Positions 44,182 to 54,896 of a stretch of 64,000 nucleotides of DNA are shown here, one piece after another. Source of the DNA: Echinococcus granulosus (lineage: Eukaryota > Platyhelminthes > Cestoda > Cyclophyllidea > Taeniidae); assembly GCF_000524195.1 (NCBI RefSeq), contig NW_020170398.1, forward strand, positions 1,127,746-1,191,745, in the 5' to 3' direction. The notes beneath the pieces were generated by a model. The model ran no database searches. It was not told the origin of the DNA and was given only the letters and a program-made list of their open reading frames with translations. Made by a program: the position numbers and the translations under genes. The stretch's first letter is position 1, and every line of letters begins with the position of its first letter.

Positions 44182-45463
44182 AGGAAATCACCCTCAAGTT
44201 GGATCAGGCAAGGAGACTCATGGCCGCAGTAATTGGGCCCGAGTCACCTGTTCGTCCGCCTTCCGCGCTGTGTCCACCACTTTCCAGCGACAATGGGGAA
44301 AAACCATCGCGCTTGCAGGAGCAGGAGACATTTTAAAGTGCCCCGATAGGTTAAGGCCAATGGGATGGAGGACTTGGAAAGTTCACAATAAGTCTCGCCG
44401 AAGTAGAGATGCCATCGATGGTGACAAGGAGGAGGAGGTGGAGGCGAAGGATGGAGAGGTGGATCTGAGACGGGATCCTCATGCGACGTGGAAGCTGCTC
44501 AGCGAGGTGCCTACATTGTTGATGAGTGAGTTGTCAGTCCAAGGAACATCAACCCTTCCGATCAACCTTCGCTATAGCATAGTGGTGTATTTAAGGATAT
44601 AAGTAGCTTCACACAGCACTATTATTTCGAAACTTTTATTTAAAATATCTTGATATACATCGGCGCATAAATGCGTGGAAGCATAGTAACATTTGACTTT
44701 CACGAGTTGACTTTCTTTACTCAAACCAGAAAGCTGTGAAACCTCGTAGGCGTTTCCTTTCAATTAAAGACTAACTACACTTCAATGAAGGCAAGCATTT
44801 CAATTTTTTACTCTCTCGCCTGCCTCTGTCGAATGGAAACGGTGGCAAAGAGGAATTGCGTGCATATTTCTTTAATATGACATTAATAAAGGAAAGAAAT
44901 AAATTTGTTTGCACTTTGCAGCCTCATTCTCAAGTTGAAAAGCTTTTTTGTCCCAGTTCGTCTACATTTGCTGTTTTCGAAGGCTTGACAGAGTCAAACA
45001 GTGCGGAGTAAGTTTCCATCTTCCATATATTTATGCTCCATCATAGGCAATCATTTAGTGGGGTCAAAAACAAAGCCTTTTGCCGTTTAAAATTTTAAGC
45101 ATCTTCATTTCTTCACTCACTGAAATGCTGTTTCCTCAATCGAATGGAATGCCTCGTCTAGCTCAGCCACCGTTGGAAGAGGTCCTTAAATTAATTGAAT
45201 ACCACTGCTTTAAGAATTTGTTTCGTGGCTTTTGGGTTTCTTTACAATTTTCTAAGTAGCGTGAATTGAGGTGATTATTGTGCCCAGAATTGGTCAAACT
45301 TAGTCCCAGCGGTACACGTCCAAGCAGCCGCAGCGTTTCATGGAAAAGGGGAACGGTAGTGTCTGACATGGAGGGTAGAAAAAGGAGGAAATGGTGGCAA
45401 ACCACCAAATACCAACGTGGAAATGCAACAGGCCGCAGTTTTGAGCTCGCTCAGGCAACGTGA
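44182..45463 (+). CDS. Candidate multi-exon plus-strand gene, unrecognised
   Basis: Four exon-like blocks. 44182-44525 is one open frame of 114 codons ending at a strong ATGA|GTGAGT donor (acidic KEEEVEAKDGEVD stretch). 44922-45007 lies between TTTGCAG and GTAAGT and reads PHSQVEKLFCPSSSTFAVFE. 45100-45224 continues it in phase (EMLFPQSNGMPRLAQPPLEE). 45288-45463 joins in phase after CCCAG and ends in a basic tail and TGA. Blocks two to four join in phase; the first does not join the second directly, so an exon may be missing or the first may be separate. I do not recognise a family. The last exon could alternatively splice at ACG|GTAGTG to 45831, which is also in phase and would fuse this model with the next one. 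Confidence 0.42.
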
Positions 45464-45830
45464 CATTGCCGTTTGAAATCCACATCAGTCTCTGGAGAAT
45501 GTGAGAGTGTGGAGGGTGAGATGAACGTCGTCTCCGAGGCTGTGATAGGCAGGGCTCTCAAAATGTCCTTGATCTTTCCGATCCGACTTCTGGTGTGAAA
45601 GTTGGTGCCGGTTCACCGACGCAATTCAAAATGGTAGGAAAGAGATGAGAACTTTAAGGACTGGCAGCTAAGCCTAAAAGTAAATTTCACCTAAGTCACG
45701 GTGCACAGCCAAGGCGCGCTCAGTCATAGCTGGAAGTGGTTCTTTACTGAATGTTACCATTTGAGAAAAAGTGATAAACTGTTTCAGGAATATGTTCAAT
45801 AGCTTTTAAACTACTTAAAAATTTTGTAAG

Positions 45831-48714
45831 TTGAATGGACTGAGAACTCTTTTCAACTTGGTTTCTGCGGTACGCGTGGAAGCGGTTGAAAGGCGGCGTA
45901 GAAAAAGGAAACTGCAGTGCCCAAATTGGGGAGCAGAGGCCCAAGTAAATGCTGACGAACTGCAGAAATACCATGAGATCTCAAAACCCGTTGTCATTTC
46001 TTGCAAATACTGCAGTGGAGTTACAACACGCCACAGTTTTGGACACGTCAGGGTAAGGTGACCGACCATCTGCAATTCACACCAATATCTCAGGGCTGTG
46101 AGATCGCAGAGTTAAGCATTTTCTTTAAGACTGATTAGACTTAAAAGATTTCTGAAATTTCTGGAAGAAACATACACAAGAAAAGTGAAAAAAACATGAA
46201 TGGTATTCTTGACGAAATATCGCATATTCCAAATCTCCTCAAACACTTCATTTTTAATGGATCTTGGTGAAGAAATTAGTGCAGATCAACCAATGCAATC
46301 CAAAGTAACACAGAAGTCATTAAATACATTAGGAGTGAAAAATAAACTTAAAGTTTAGCTTGAAATTAAATGTCAAGTAATTTTGGCCAATTCAACAAAG
46401 TGATGGGACTTTTGAAGCCGGAAGCCACCGCGACGTTGCAGGGGAGGCTCCATGGAAAACGCATCGGAGAGTTTTTAAAAGAAAGCATTTGAAAAACAAA
46501 AACTACTGACGACAGTTTCAATTTTGAGAAGGTCTGTTTTCTTGGCCACTTGGGCTCCAGTGATAAATTTACTTCTGTTTAAGTTACCCCTGTAAATTGA
46601 GCAATGTCGACTTCACGCAATTTATGTTACTGGGATGTCTGTTGGCCTAGGGCCTATTCATGAGAAAGGTAGTGTTATTTCTAAGTTGTCTAAAAACATG
46701 CCCGAAGAGGTCATAATTTTTGTTAACGAGTACTCAAGGATACGTGACACAACAGCGCCTCCTCTTGATTTCAGTAAGATCATTAAAGTAATACTTCAAT
46801 TTTCTACCAAAAAAGCAAAATTATTTTGCAGATAAAAAAGATGAATAATTTGTGCCACATATTGCAATCGTACACAGGGGTTTGCAACTCCATCTCCACC
46901 TGGTGCGAATCACGCACTACTGAAATCCCAAATACGCAGCTATTGAGTAGCATTGCTGGACGGTAAAGTTTTATAAGCATCAAGTGCAGTGACTTTCAAG
47001 GTATGATGCGTACTTTTAAGATTTCACCTCTTCTAAAGTATCTTTAACACTATTGTCTCACAGTCTCTTATGTCCCTCGAGGCAGGCGAGTGGACCAAAT
47101 GCAAAAGTTCCTCTTCCCTACTTGGTTTCACTTTTTAGTTTGTAACCAGAGGATTACTTTCGTGAGTTTTCGTGTGGGCCCTGTTTTTGATTTGCAAGGT
47201 AAAGCAAGGCGGTTGTGGAACGTTACAAATGGGCGATCATAATCTAAACTTGAGAAGAGCCTAATTTGTGTCCTTGTAAAATATTAAGGAAAACAGATTT
47301 AAAACAACGCCCTTAATTTTGAAAAAGAGCTTAAAAGATGTGCTCTGCAGCGCCCAGAGACTTCCTTGAAGACGATAGAAGGCACAATACTCAAAAAAAT
47401 GTATTTTTGAGGTGCAGTGGGGAGCATGAGGCTACTGTCATGGCCTAGAAGCCAGGCCAACTGGCGGACGTCAGCGCCGAGGCTTCCAAGTAGCCTGCCA
47501 CCAATACCAAGAGTTAAACAAACACTTGCCGTGCTACAGCTCTGCTTGGTACAATTTACTAGCAACAAGACCGCCTCTGCATAAGACACCTATTGCTTTA
47601 AAATTTAAGGAATATGAGAAATTTCTAACCAGTTCACTCAATTTCTTGGGTAAGCGCAAAAGTACTGAATTGAATTTTTAGAAATAGCCTTTTCCAAGCA
47701 AGAATTGAGTGGAGCCTATTATCACCATGTGCATGTAAACACGGGGCTCCCAATCTTCCCTGCGCCAAAGCAGTGCAGAAGAACATACCACTTGCAAGAG
47801 TAGAAAGGAGCAAGCAGGCTGCTGGCATGCCTCGAAGACCATGCCGCCTAGTGAATTAAAATGCCCGCGAGGCTAAGCCGCCAGTTAAACAAAAGGTCAG
47901 ACAATTGCATCAGTGTTCCTCATTCTTGATTGGATTTACCAGCGAGGTTCGCGTCTCCCTCCCTCCATCAATTATCAGCCAATGAAAACGTTGAATGCCA
48001 GAAGAGATGCATTTTTTATTAATAAAATCATAAAATTGCGAAAATCATTTGAATTATGGCCTTTACAATCAAGTTTAAAAGGTGGAGTGAGAAATACACA
48101 ATGCTTACGTGTATCGGTCATAAAAAAGGAAGAAAAACTGGCTGATATTACCTGGTGAAAATGTGTTAAATTATGAAAAGCACATACTGTTCTTGTAACT
48201 TACGTACTTGCTAGAAATTTGGTAAAAATTATGTATTAGTATGGAAAAACGTGTCTAATGTCATGTTTATTTTGACGACGAAATCTCGAAGCTATCGGTA
48301 ATAGCCTTGATTCCAACTTTTCAGTCTTTGAAATCTTCTTTCCATTTTGACGTCGTTTGATCAAGTAGCAATATTTTCAGTTGTGACTACGCCAACTGTA
48401 GAACTTCTGCCCCTTTTTTTCAGATCCCATCGAGCCGCCTCTTTCTTGGTCCCACTCGCTTAACTTCTCGCTCTTCCTCCCCGCTTCTCTCCATCCAACC
48501 ACCTTCCTCGCCATCCCTGTCACTTACACCACCAATGTCGCCGTCTGTCTGTATCCGACGTCCTGTTCGACTGCGATCCGCATCGCCTCGCCTCTTTACG
48601 CCGTCCGGAAAGTGGTGATGGCTGTGGACACCCGTGATTGACGTAAAATCGCTCATCAGTGGTGACAACTTCCACCAAAGTGCTGCTGGCTCATCAACGA
48701 CAACGGACTGTTGA
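45831..48714 (+). CDS. Candidate gene with a CxxC motif and a Ser/Pro-rich tail
   Basis: Three exons in phase: 45831-46052 (after TTTTGTAAG, donor AGG|GTAAGG), 48424-48611 (after a long T-run and CAG) and 48660-48714 (TGA), the last two separated by a 48-nt intron. The first exon is basic (VERRRRKRKLQ) and has KPVVISCKYCSGVTTRHSFG, a CxxC followed by Thr and His. The second is Ser/Pro/Arg-rich with SPRLFTPSG. This layout is loosely like the second half of the UPF0711/C18orf21 group (one CxxC knuckle, then a Ser/Thr/Pro tail), but the first CxxC expected in that group was not found. If the short intron is not removed, the frame ends at PSGKW. No start codon is visible, so upstream exon(s), possibly those at 44-45 kb, are needed. 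Confidence 0.38.
46053..48423. other. Intron or intergenic region
   Basis: 2.4 kb between exon candidates. 47.40-47.90 kb is GC-richer and contains AACTGGCGG near 47459 and its reverse complement CCGCCAGTT near 47878, both in similar surroundings, which may be the arms of a degraded inverted element. Open minus-strand frames there (47299-47589 and 47634-47828) show no known motif. Confidence 0.35.
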
Positions 48715-49022
48715 TTATAAGTGGAGCGCCATCGCAGCCGTCAAGGGAGTTGAAAGCGATGGCAGTGTGGCATAGGAAGGAGTGCCAGAGGTCTGTGTGC
48801 AAACTCGAGTCATTTGAGAAGTGGCGCTTGAGATTTTTCATTCTCCTGATGGCTTTACAGATAAATGGACAAATAGCAAACCATAAATTTGGCCGATTCA
48901 TAAGCCTAACGCCAAGAAAATATGACCCAGGGCACTACAAAGGATAAGACGCTGTCTCTGCTTTGTTTTGTCAACTGTCAAATTTTGTGGAATGAAGTTT
49001 GAGGCCTTTTGTCGTCTTGTAG

Positions 49023-50183
49023 GAACATAAAATGTCACCTTCCCCCTTCTACTGAATCGCTCTTCCTAAACAGGTCCAAAGAAACTTTCACTGAATTCCT
49101 TCCGGTTGTGTCATTTTCCATTGAGCAGAATGCTCTCAGCTGTAACTGGCGGCACGGCAAAAAATTCTCGCATAGTCGCCTGATTTTGAAAGATTTTGAC
49201 ATTATAGAGGTTGGTAATACACATAGAGTGTATCGAAATGTCAAGTTGGGCCAAGAAGAGGACTCAACAGAAGCACGAAGCTTTTGTCTACCTCAGATTG
49301 AAGAAGGCGATGAACTTCCACATCTCCGTGGAAGGAAAGGCGTCGAGGAAGGGGATGAAAACCTTCTACGAGTTTCTCAGCGTCTTAACTGGGTGGATCA
49401 ACAAGGCATAGGAGAGATGAGGACGCTGTCCATACTGAGTCTGCAGTTGCCTTATGAGTTCTTCCATTCTTCTCCAAATATTGCGCCAAAACGTGTGGAT
49501 GTTGAGAGGAATCCGTACAATTTGACGCTGCACTTTGAAAGCGAAAAAAGTGATAGCCTCCGAGGGTGCTGTCATCAGGGATCAAGATCACTGGACTCAC
49601 TCGGAGAGCCTGAAGTCAAACCAGCGCCAGTATGTCGTTAGCGCCTCACCGTTGGCGTCAAGCTACGACTAATTTGAGAAGGAGGTACGCTCACCTCCGT
49701 CCCGGTTTTAATTCCCTGGACGTACTTCTTTCTGTTCAATTTATGTGGATGCCTAGTTAGTTGAGAGATTAGTTCCCCGTCCAACTGCTGTGTTGATAAG
49801 TTAAGCGAGAGTGCGCCTCCTCCCCTTCTGGTGTTCGTCCAAACCACACACCCATCTAGCTTGTCCACTTGAATCAAACGGTTAAACGCTGCTTGAACCT
49901 CACTATACAAAGCAATCACCTTATCCACAACAGGCCTCCTATTCAGCATCGTTCGCCTTATACTTAGTTAAGCTCAGAACTGCCTTCCACGTGGTCTGTG
50001 CCTCACTTTCAGCTGACAAAGCATTCGCTGCCTGAACGTCAACACAAATCGTCGTGTCACTCGTGTGTTCAACCACCATTTAAAACGGCGGTCCAGAAAA
50101 ACAATGGCATTCAATTCAGAACTCCATTTACAATTGATCGACCATCGAAATGGGGAGATTTTACTAGAAATTCCCTGCATTAA
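49023..50183 (+). CDS. Candidate two-exon C-terminal part of an unrecognised gene
   Basis: An open frame of 202 codons runs from a CTTGTAG acceptor to a CCA|GTATGT donor (49023-49629). In phase 0 it joins 50013-50183, which follows a long polypyrimidine tract and TTTCAG and ends at TAA. Residues are mixed and mildly acidic (EEDSTEARSFCLPQIEEGDE) with no known motif. No in-frame start is visible, so upstream exons are needed. Caution: the minus strand is also open over much of this region (49638-49949, 103 codons, with a GTGAGC donor), and 50065-50253 is open in another plus frame. Strand and frame are therefore not settled. Confidence 0.33.
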
Positions 50184-52011
50184 TCTAGGAGGTCTTCCCA
50201 TCACCTTCTTGCTCCACCCTGAACCCTTCCCTGTTTGCATCCAATACAGGTAATTTCTACGAGGTTCTTTTGAGAAGAGCGCCCTAATGCAACATCTTTC
50301 AAATGTCAGGCGACCCCTATTTTAAATTCACATGCATCTCAACCATTAACCTCAGACGTTTTTGAAAGACTTTACTCACATCGAACCACTGAATCACATG
50401 ATGAAATCGCTTTAAAAGACCTCCAAACCTGCCCCTGTACTGTCTTTTAATCCGTTGGTGGGAAAAAATTGTTTACATTCAGAGCTAATATGTTTGATAA
50501 AAGATGAAGGTGAGAGACCACTCAAAACATGACCACCAATTGAATTTGAAAAACGCCCCTTTAGAAGTCCCGCAAGTGTCACAGAACTAGGGGTCAACTT
50601 TTAAGAAATTTTCAAGCCTTTCTTTTTATTTGCCAGACTAGTAAATATATTTGAACTATCGAAATGCTTTTTCAAAGGTCATATCAAAACCTTCCAGTTG
50701 ACAAAAATGAAGGCGCATTCCATAAACCGCGCCACTAGATGTTATGACCCTCCCAGTTCCCCCTTTTCCATTCTCCTAGCTATCCCTGAAGACAATGAGA
50801 CAAACGTCCAGCTCGGACTCGATAATAGTAGCGTAGGTGGCGTAGACGGAGGTCCGTGACGGTAAATTCGTCAAAGACGGAGAAAGCCTGTGTCTGAGCC
50901 TTTCATTGAGGTCTCCACACCCCGCGGGAGATTACAGCCATGGCAATGAGGCCGTGGACAAGATCAAATACGCATAGGAAATGAAAAACTTGCCTACATA
51001 CAGTCAAAAGCAGCACTCTTCTGCACTTTCCCCACCATAGAACCTTTCCAAGAATATGTTTGGATCTTTTTGTCAACTTGATTTGTGAAATTCTGTTCTG
51101 AAATTCATGAATGTATAATTGCATTGGATTTGAAAAAAAAACTTGCTGTCAAGTTTTATTCTTTCACTTAAGACTGAAGTAAAAGCCTTTCCAAAAGACA
51201 ACTTAAATTTTCTTTCCCACCAATAACAACAGCTTTTTCGACTTTGATTCGAGGGGCCGCCCTTGCCCGCATTCCTTTGTTGCCGTTACCGCAGAACAAA
51301 GCGGCATCGTTATAACTGGGCCTTTTAAAGTCCTTAAGAGAATTTGAATGCCCAATGATCTTTAAAACTTTATTTTGAACTCAAGCAACTTCTGCGTCAA
51401 CTGTGTAACGGAGCTATTCCCAAAGGCAGTGTAAGACGTATCAATCGGAAAGCAGTTTTACCGTCAGGGTAAAGAAGAGCTGAAAGACTAGTAGAGTGGG
51501 GTCTCGAATGGTAAGACACTGGGAAAATTAGTAATAAAACACAAGAGTAGGTTATTGTTCAAAGGTACTTTCTGATTCAAGCCCCTGAAAGCAGTGGGAT
51601 CATTAAGATGAGTAAAACAGTCACCGTCTTGGTTCACTCTTTCGCCACAAAATACTCAAATTGAATGCGGGCAGCAGCCTTGAACACCTCCAACTCCTCC
51701 TGGCAGACAGTAGCAGCAATAGCATCAGTTACCTCCACGCATCCGCGCTCTCAATTCCTGCAAAATTGGTCTGCATCGTTGCCTGTGTTGCCTCCGGACT
51801 CTCCTCGCGCCAACTGTGGCCACACGGATGAGAAAACCGGGCTCCTCAACCAGCGCTCTCCGAGATAGTTGGAATGGCGAGGGCATTGAAACAACTCGAA
51901 TATCAGGCTCTTAATAGGCTCTTTGGCTGTCTCAAGCACTGTTGGTCATTGCTAGGCAGACGAGATGCCACGATACCGAGGAGGACGATCGGGGATGCTG
52001 AATGGGGTTAG
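50184..52011. other. Region between candidate genes
   Basis: 1.8 kb. At 51.62-51.94 kb both strands are open: plus 51665-51868 (67 codons) and a minus frame that continues from 51939 down to 51645 except for one TGA. Neither has a known motif. The rest is AT-rich without support for an exon. Confidence 0.35.
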
Positions 52012-52197
52012 GAGATGGTGGAATTGGAGTTGTGGACCAATCGATTGTCGACAAGTAGCGATTTCTCCTCCTTTGGGCTCTCTTCGCTGGTGGAAAAGTA
52101 AAGAAAGGAGGAGCTGGAGGACGGATCGAAAAGTGAGGAAGAGGGGGACGATGAGGAGGATGAAGAAACGAGTTGGGAGAGTGACTGGCCACTGCAA
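52012..52197 (+). other. Exon-like acidic frame with one in-frame TAA
   Basis: After GGGTTAG the frame reads EMVELELWTNRLSTSSDFSS and continues to LVEK, meets a single TAA at 52099-52101, then goes on in the same frame as an acidic stretch (EEEGDDEEDEETSWESDW) to a CAA|GTGAGT donor. The donor is in phase with the acceptor at 52844. Either the first part is an exon ending at AA|GTAAAG, or the exon starts after the TAA, or the stop is a mutation or sequence error. The long minus-strand Pro/Ser frames opposite are treated as shadows. Confidence 0.35.
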
Positions 52198-52843
52198 GTG
52201 AGTTGAAAGCAGACAGGAAATTCAAACACGCAGAGAGAGACTGAAAATATCAAAAATTCAAAGGCACTTATTTCTTTGTCCCTGACTTTGTCTTTAGTTT
52301 TACCCTGGTTGGGTTTTGTAGTGTAGAAACAAAGCTTGAATAGTTTTTGTTTTGTTCATGGACACTTCTATTCTAACGGACTAGTATAAAGAACGGTTTT
52401 CGAAAGAGTCCTTGACCCTATTGTTAACCTTGAAACGGGAAAACAGCAAAGTGGAGAGACAGCGCCCCGCAAATTTAGTAGAGTCTGTAAAAACACTCGC
52501 TCATTGTAAAAAACAACCCCACTTCTTATTAAAATATGCATTCTTAAGGTGTTACTGTTTTCTAAGAGGGTTTGTGATAGCCACGCAAATGATTTAAAAA
52601 GTGAATAGCTTCCCCAGATTTTTGAGAGACCGCACTGTCCCTCCGTTAGAACTACTAGCTCCATTAACAAGAAAAACTAATCTATCTATTTTTCCTGCTC
52701 GTGGTAAAGCAGGATCACCTCTTGCAGAATTTGCAACCTAATTTTTGAACGGCAAAATTATCCATTAAAAGGGGACAACCACCCGTCCCCTATATCACCA
52801 CGTGGTGTCAAGGTCACAGACATTGATCTTCCGGTCCCACTAG

Positions 52844-53449
52844 AATCACGCAGTCCCAGACACACACGCAGGAAGAATTATGCCACTGAGCGAAGAGAAA
52901 ATGAATGACCTTCAGTTGCGGGAGGACTGCTATGGTGACAGCAGTGCAAAGTCCAAGGTCACGGAGAGTGGACTGAGTCAACACCGCCATCGTGACCACC
53001 ACCACTACCACCAACATCATTTCCGCCACTCCCACCTTGATTCGAAGTCTACGACAGATCAAAAGCACACAGCTCCTCTTCTCACCTCCCCACCCGGTTT
53101 AATTCGTCGATTCGCAGATTGCGACCTCACTGGAGACTGTCAGATCAATGAAACCACACCGCTGGAGTCAGAACTCCCAACCGGATCCAGTATTCCTGGG
53201 GATAACCGATTCTCCCAAACCTCCACGAAGTTGCTAGTCCCGGGGAGTGGATGGAGAGGGAGGTTGTTCGGAACTTTAAAAAAAACAGTATCTGAAGGTG
53301 GTGAGAAGTTGGAGACGGATGAGAATGCGAAGAAAGAAGGCGAGGAGGAAGTGAGTGAAAAGTGGCTCCGATTCAAACCACTCAAGGACATCTTTCACCT
53401 CTACGGCAAGACGCGATTAGTTCGCAGACTGTCATTTCTGGATGAATGA
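52844..53449 (+). CDS. His-rich C-terminal exon of an unrecognised protein
   Basis: An open frame of 201 codons from an acceptor CCCACTAG at 52843 to TGA at 53449. If an ATG start is wanted instead, 52880 gives 189 aa. Near its start is a histidine-rich run (HRHRDHHHYHQHHFRHSH), with 11 His in 18 residues, which could bind metal. The middle is Ser/Thr/Pro-rich; the end is charged, a Lys/Glu-rich stretch followed by a basic-hydrophobic tail (KPLKDIFHLYGKTRLVRRLS). No family is recognised. It is in phase with the donor at 52197. It probably is the last exon of a plus-strand gene whose earlier exons were not defined. Confidence 0.5.
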   Translation, partial: NHAVPDTHAGRIMPLSEEKMNDLQLREDCYGDSSAKSKVTESGLSQHRHRDHHHYHQHHFRHSHLDSKSTTDQKHTAPLLTSPPGLIRRFADCDLTGDCQINETTPLESELPTGSSIPGDNRFSQTSTKLLVPGSGWRGRLFGTLKKTVSEGGEKLETDENAKKEGEEEVSEKWLRFKPLKDIFHLYGKTRLVRRLSFLDE

Positions 53450-54550
53450 GTGAATGGAGGAGTTCAGGGCGAGGAGAGCGTATTCTTTTAATTTGAATTT
53501 TGGATTTTAGTGTGTGTGCGTGAATCTCCTTCCTTTTTAAGGCGCCTACCCGTGAAGATGCGCCTTTACACATTGTGGTTTAGTGGAAGCCTTTCAACCG
53601 ATTTAATCTTCAACCCTATCGTCATCATTATTTTAAACAGATATTCTGTTAAACCCACCGCCTTCCTTACTTTGGATACTCGTCTAATTTCGATAAAAAT
53701 TCATTTAAACCTTAAGATTTTAATACGTTTTATTGGTTATAAATGCAAATTTTTGTCCGAAAATTTGATTCAAACATAAGAAAGAGGTTTAATTCACAAA
53801 TATGAATGAAAGCCGATGTAGAGAGTGAAAATATATTTGGAATACGTCACATAAATGCATAACCATTCGGTTTTCGTATCTGGTCCCACGCGTCACAAAT
53901 ATGTGACATTGGTGACTAATAAGCTCATGAAAGTATGGTTGTACTCAGATTGGATAGACCTAGTCTGAGAATGACTAATTTTTGTAGAATTTGAGCGACA
54001 TAGCTTTGAAAAGAGCATACCTTTTTGGGTCTGTAACGACCGACTTTCCTCTGCGACCCGGGTAAATGATCAAGCCACTGTGTCACCATACCTCACGCGG
54101 CAAATTCTGGACGACAAGTCGACCAACCTTGTGGTTTTGTCAAGTCACCGCCTTGGGGTAAAAGAGGATGGAAAAGTTAGGCGTACAATGGTCTCAAAAG
54201 GAATTGAGTTCTTTTGCACCGCGCTTAGTCAAGTCGGTGTCGAAGGAGTTGTCCACCGTCGGAGTTGGGGACTGCAGACACAGGACAATGTTGATGGCAC
54301 GAAGATGATGAAGGTGCTGTGGTCATTGACAGTTAGAAGTGTCAGCTCAATGGTCGGTCTGACATGGTGAGTGATTGAACGAAATTGGAGTTGTCCAAAC
54401 CTCCTCCCCTAGTGATTCGGCACCACAGCCTTTACTAGGCACCGCTATTTCGCTCCGCACACCAATTCCGCCTTTGCAATACAGCACGTCATTTCAGCGT
54501 CGACATTAAAAAAACGTACTCTTTTAAAAAAACCACCCACTTATAATTAT
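53450..54550. other. Convergent intergenic region
   Basis: Lies between the 3' end of the His-rich plus-strand gene and the 3' end of taxilin. An open plus-strand frame at 54080-54370 has no known motif and no splice support. Nothing else is visible. Confidence 0.45.
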
Positions 54551-54556
54551 TTTATT
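54551..54556 (-). terminator. Candidate poly(A) signal AATAAA for taxilin
   Basis: TTTATT on the plus strand reads AATAAA on the minus strand, about 340 nt beyond the taxilin stop codon. The assembly gap lies between them, so the true distance is unknown. Confidence 0.35.
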
Positions 54557-54636
54557 ATAATTATTTGTACAAAGGAGCTTTCTGGCAAGGCGAAAAATCA
54601 GTCTAAATATGTATAAGCTTGTTGGGAAGAGAGGTG

Positions 54637-54815
54637 GAGAGAGAGAGAGAGAGAGAGAGGAAGGNNNNNNNNNNNNNNNNNNNNNNNNNNNNNNNNNNNN
54701 NNNNNNNNNNNNNNNNNNNNNNNNNNNNNNNNNNNNNNNNNNNNNNNNNNNNNNNNNNNNNNNNTAGTAGTAGTAGGTAGGTAGGAGGAGGAGGAGAGAG
54801 AGAGAGAGAGAGAGA
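54637..54815. repeat. (GA)n and (TAG/GGA)n repeats flanking an assembly gap
   Basis: A GA tract at about 54637-54660 runs into a 100-N gap (54665-54764), which is followed by TAGTAGTAG, GGAGGAGGA and another GA tract to 54815. The repeat is the probable reason that the assembly broke here. It lies in the 3' region of taxilin. Confidence 0.9.
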
Positions 54816-54896
54816 GAGGGAAGTAATAAAGTACACAATCAAGTGGATAAAAAAGAGTGATATGAAGTGAGACGGTTGCTGGCCATGGCGACGAGT

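Noticed and set aside
49366..49575. Minus-strand frame with SYALLIHP, resembling a segment of Smaug-family proteins
   Set aside because: Only about eight residues agree, the surroundings do not, and the opposite strand has a longer frame with matching splice sites.
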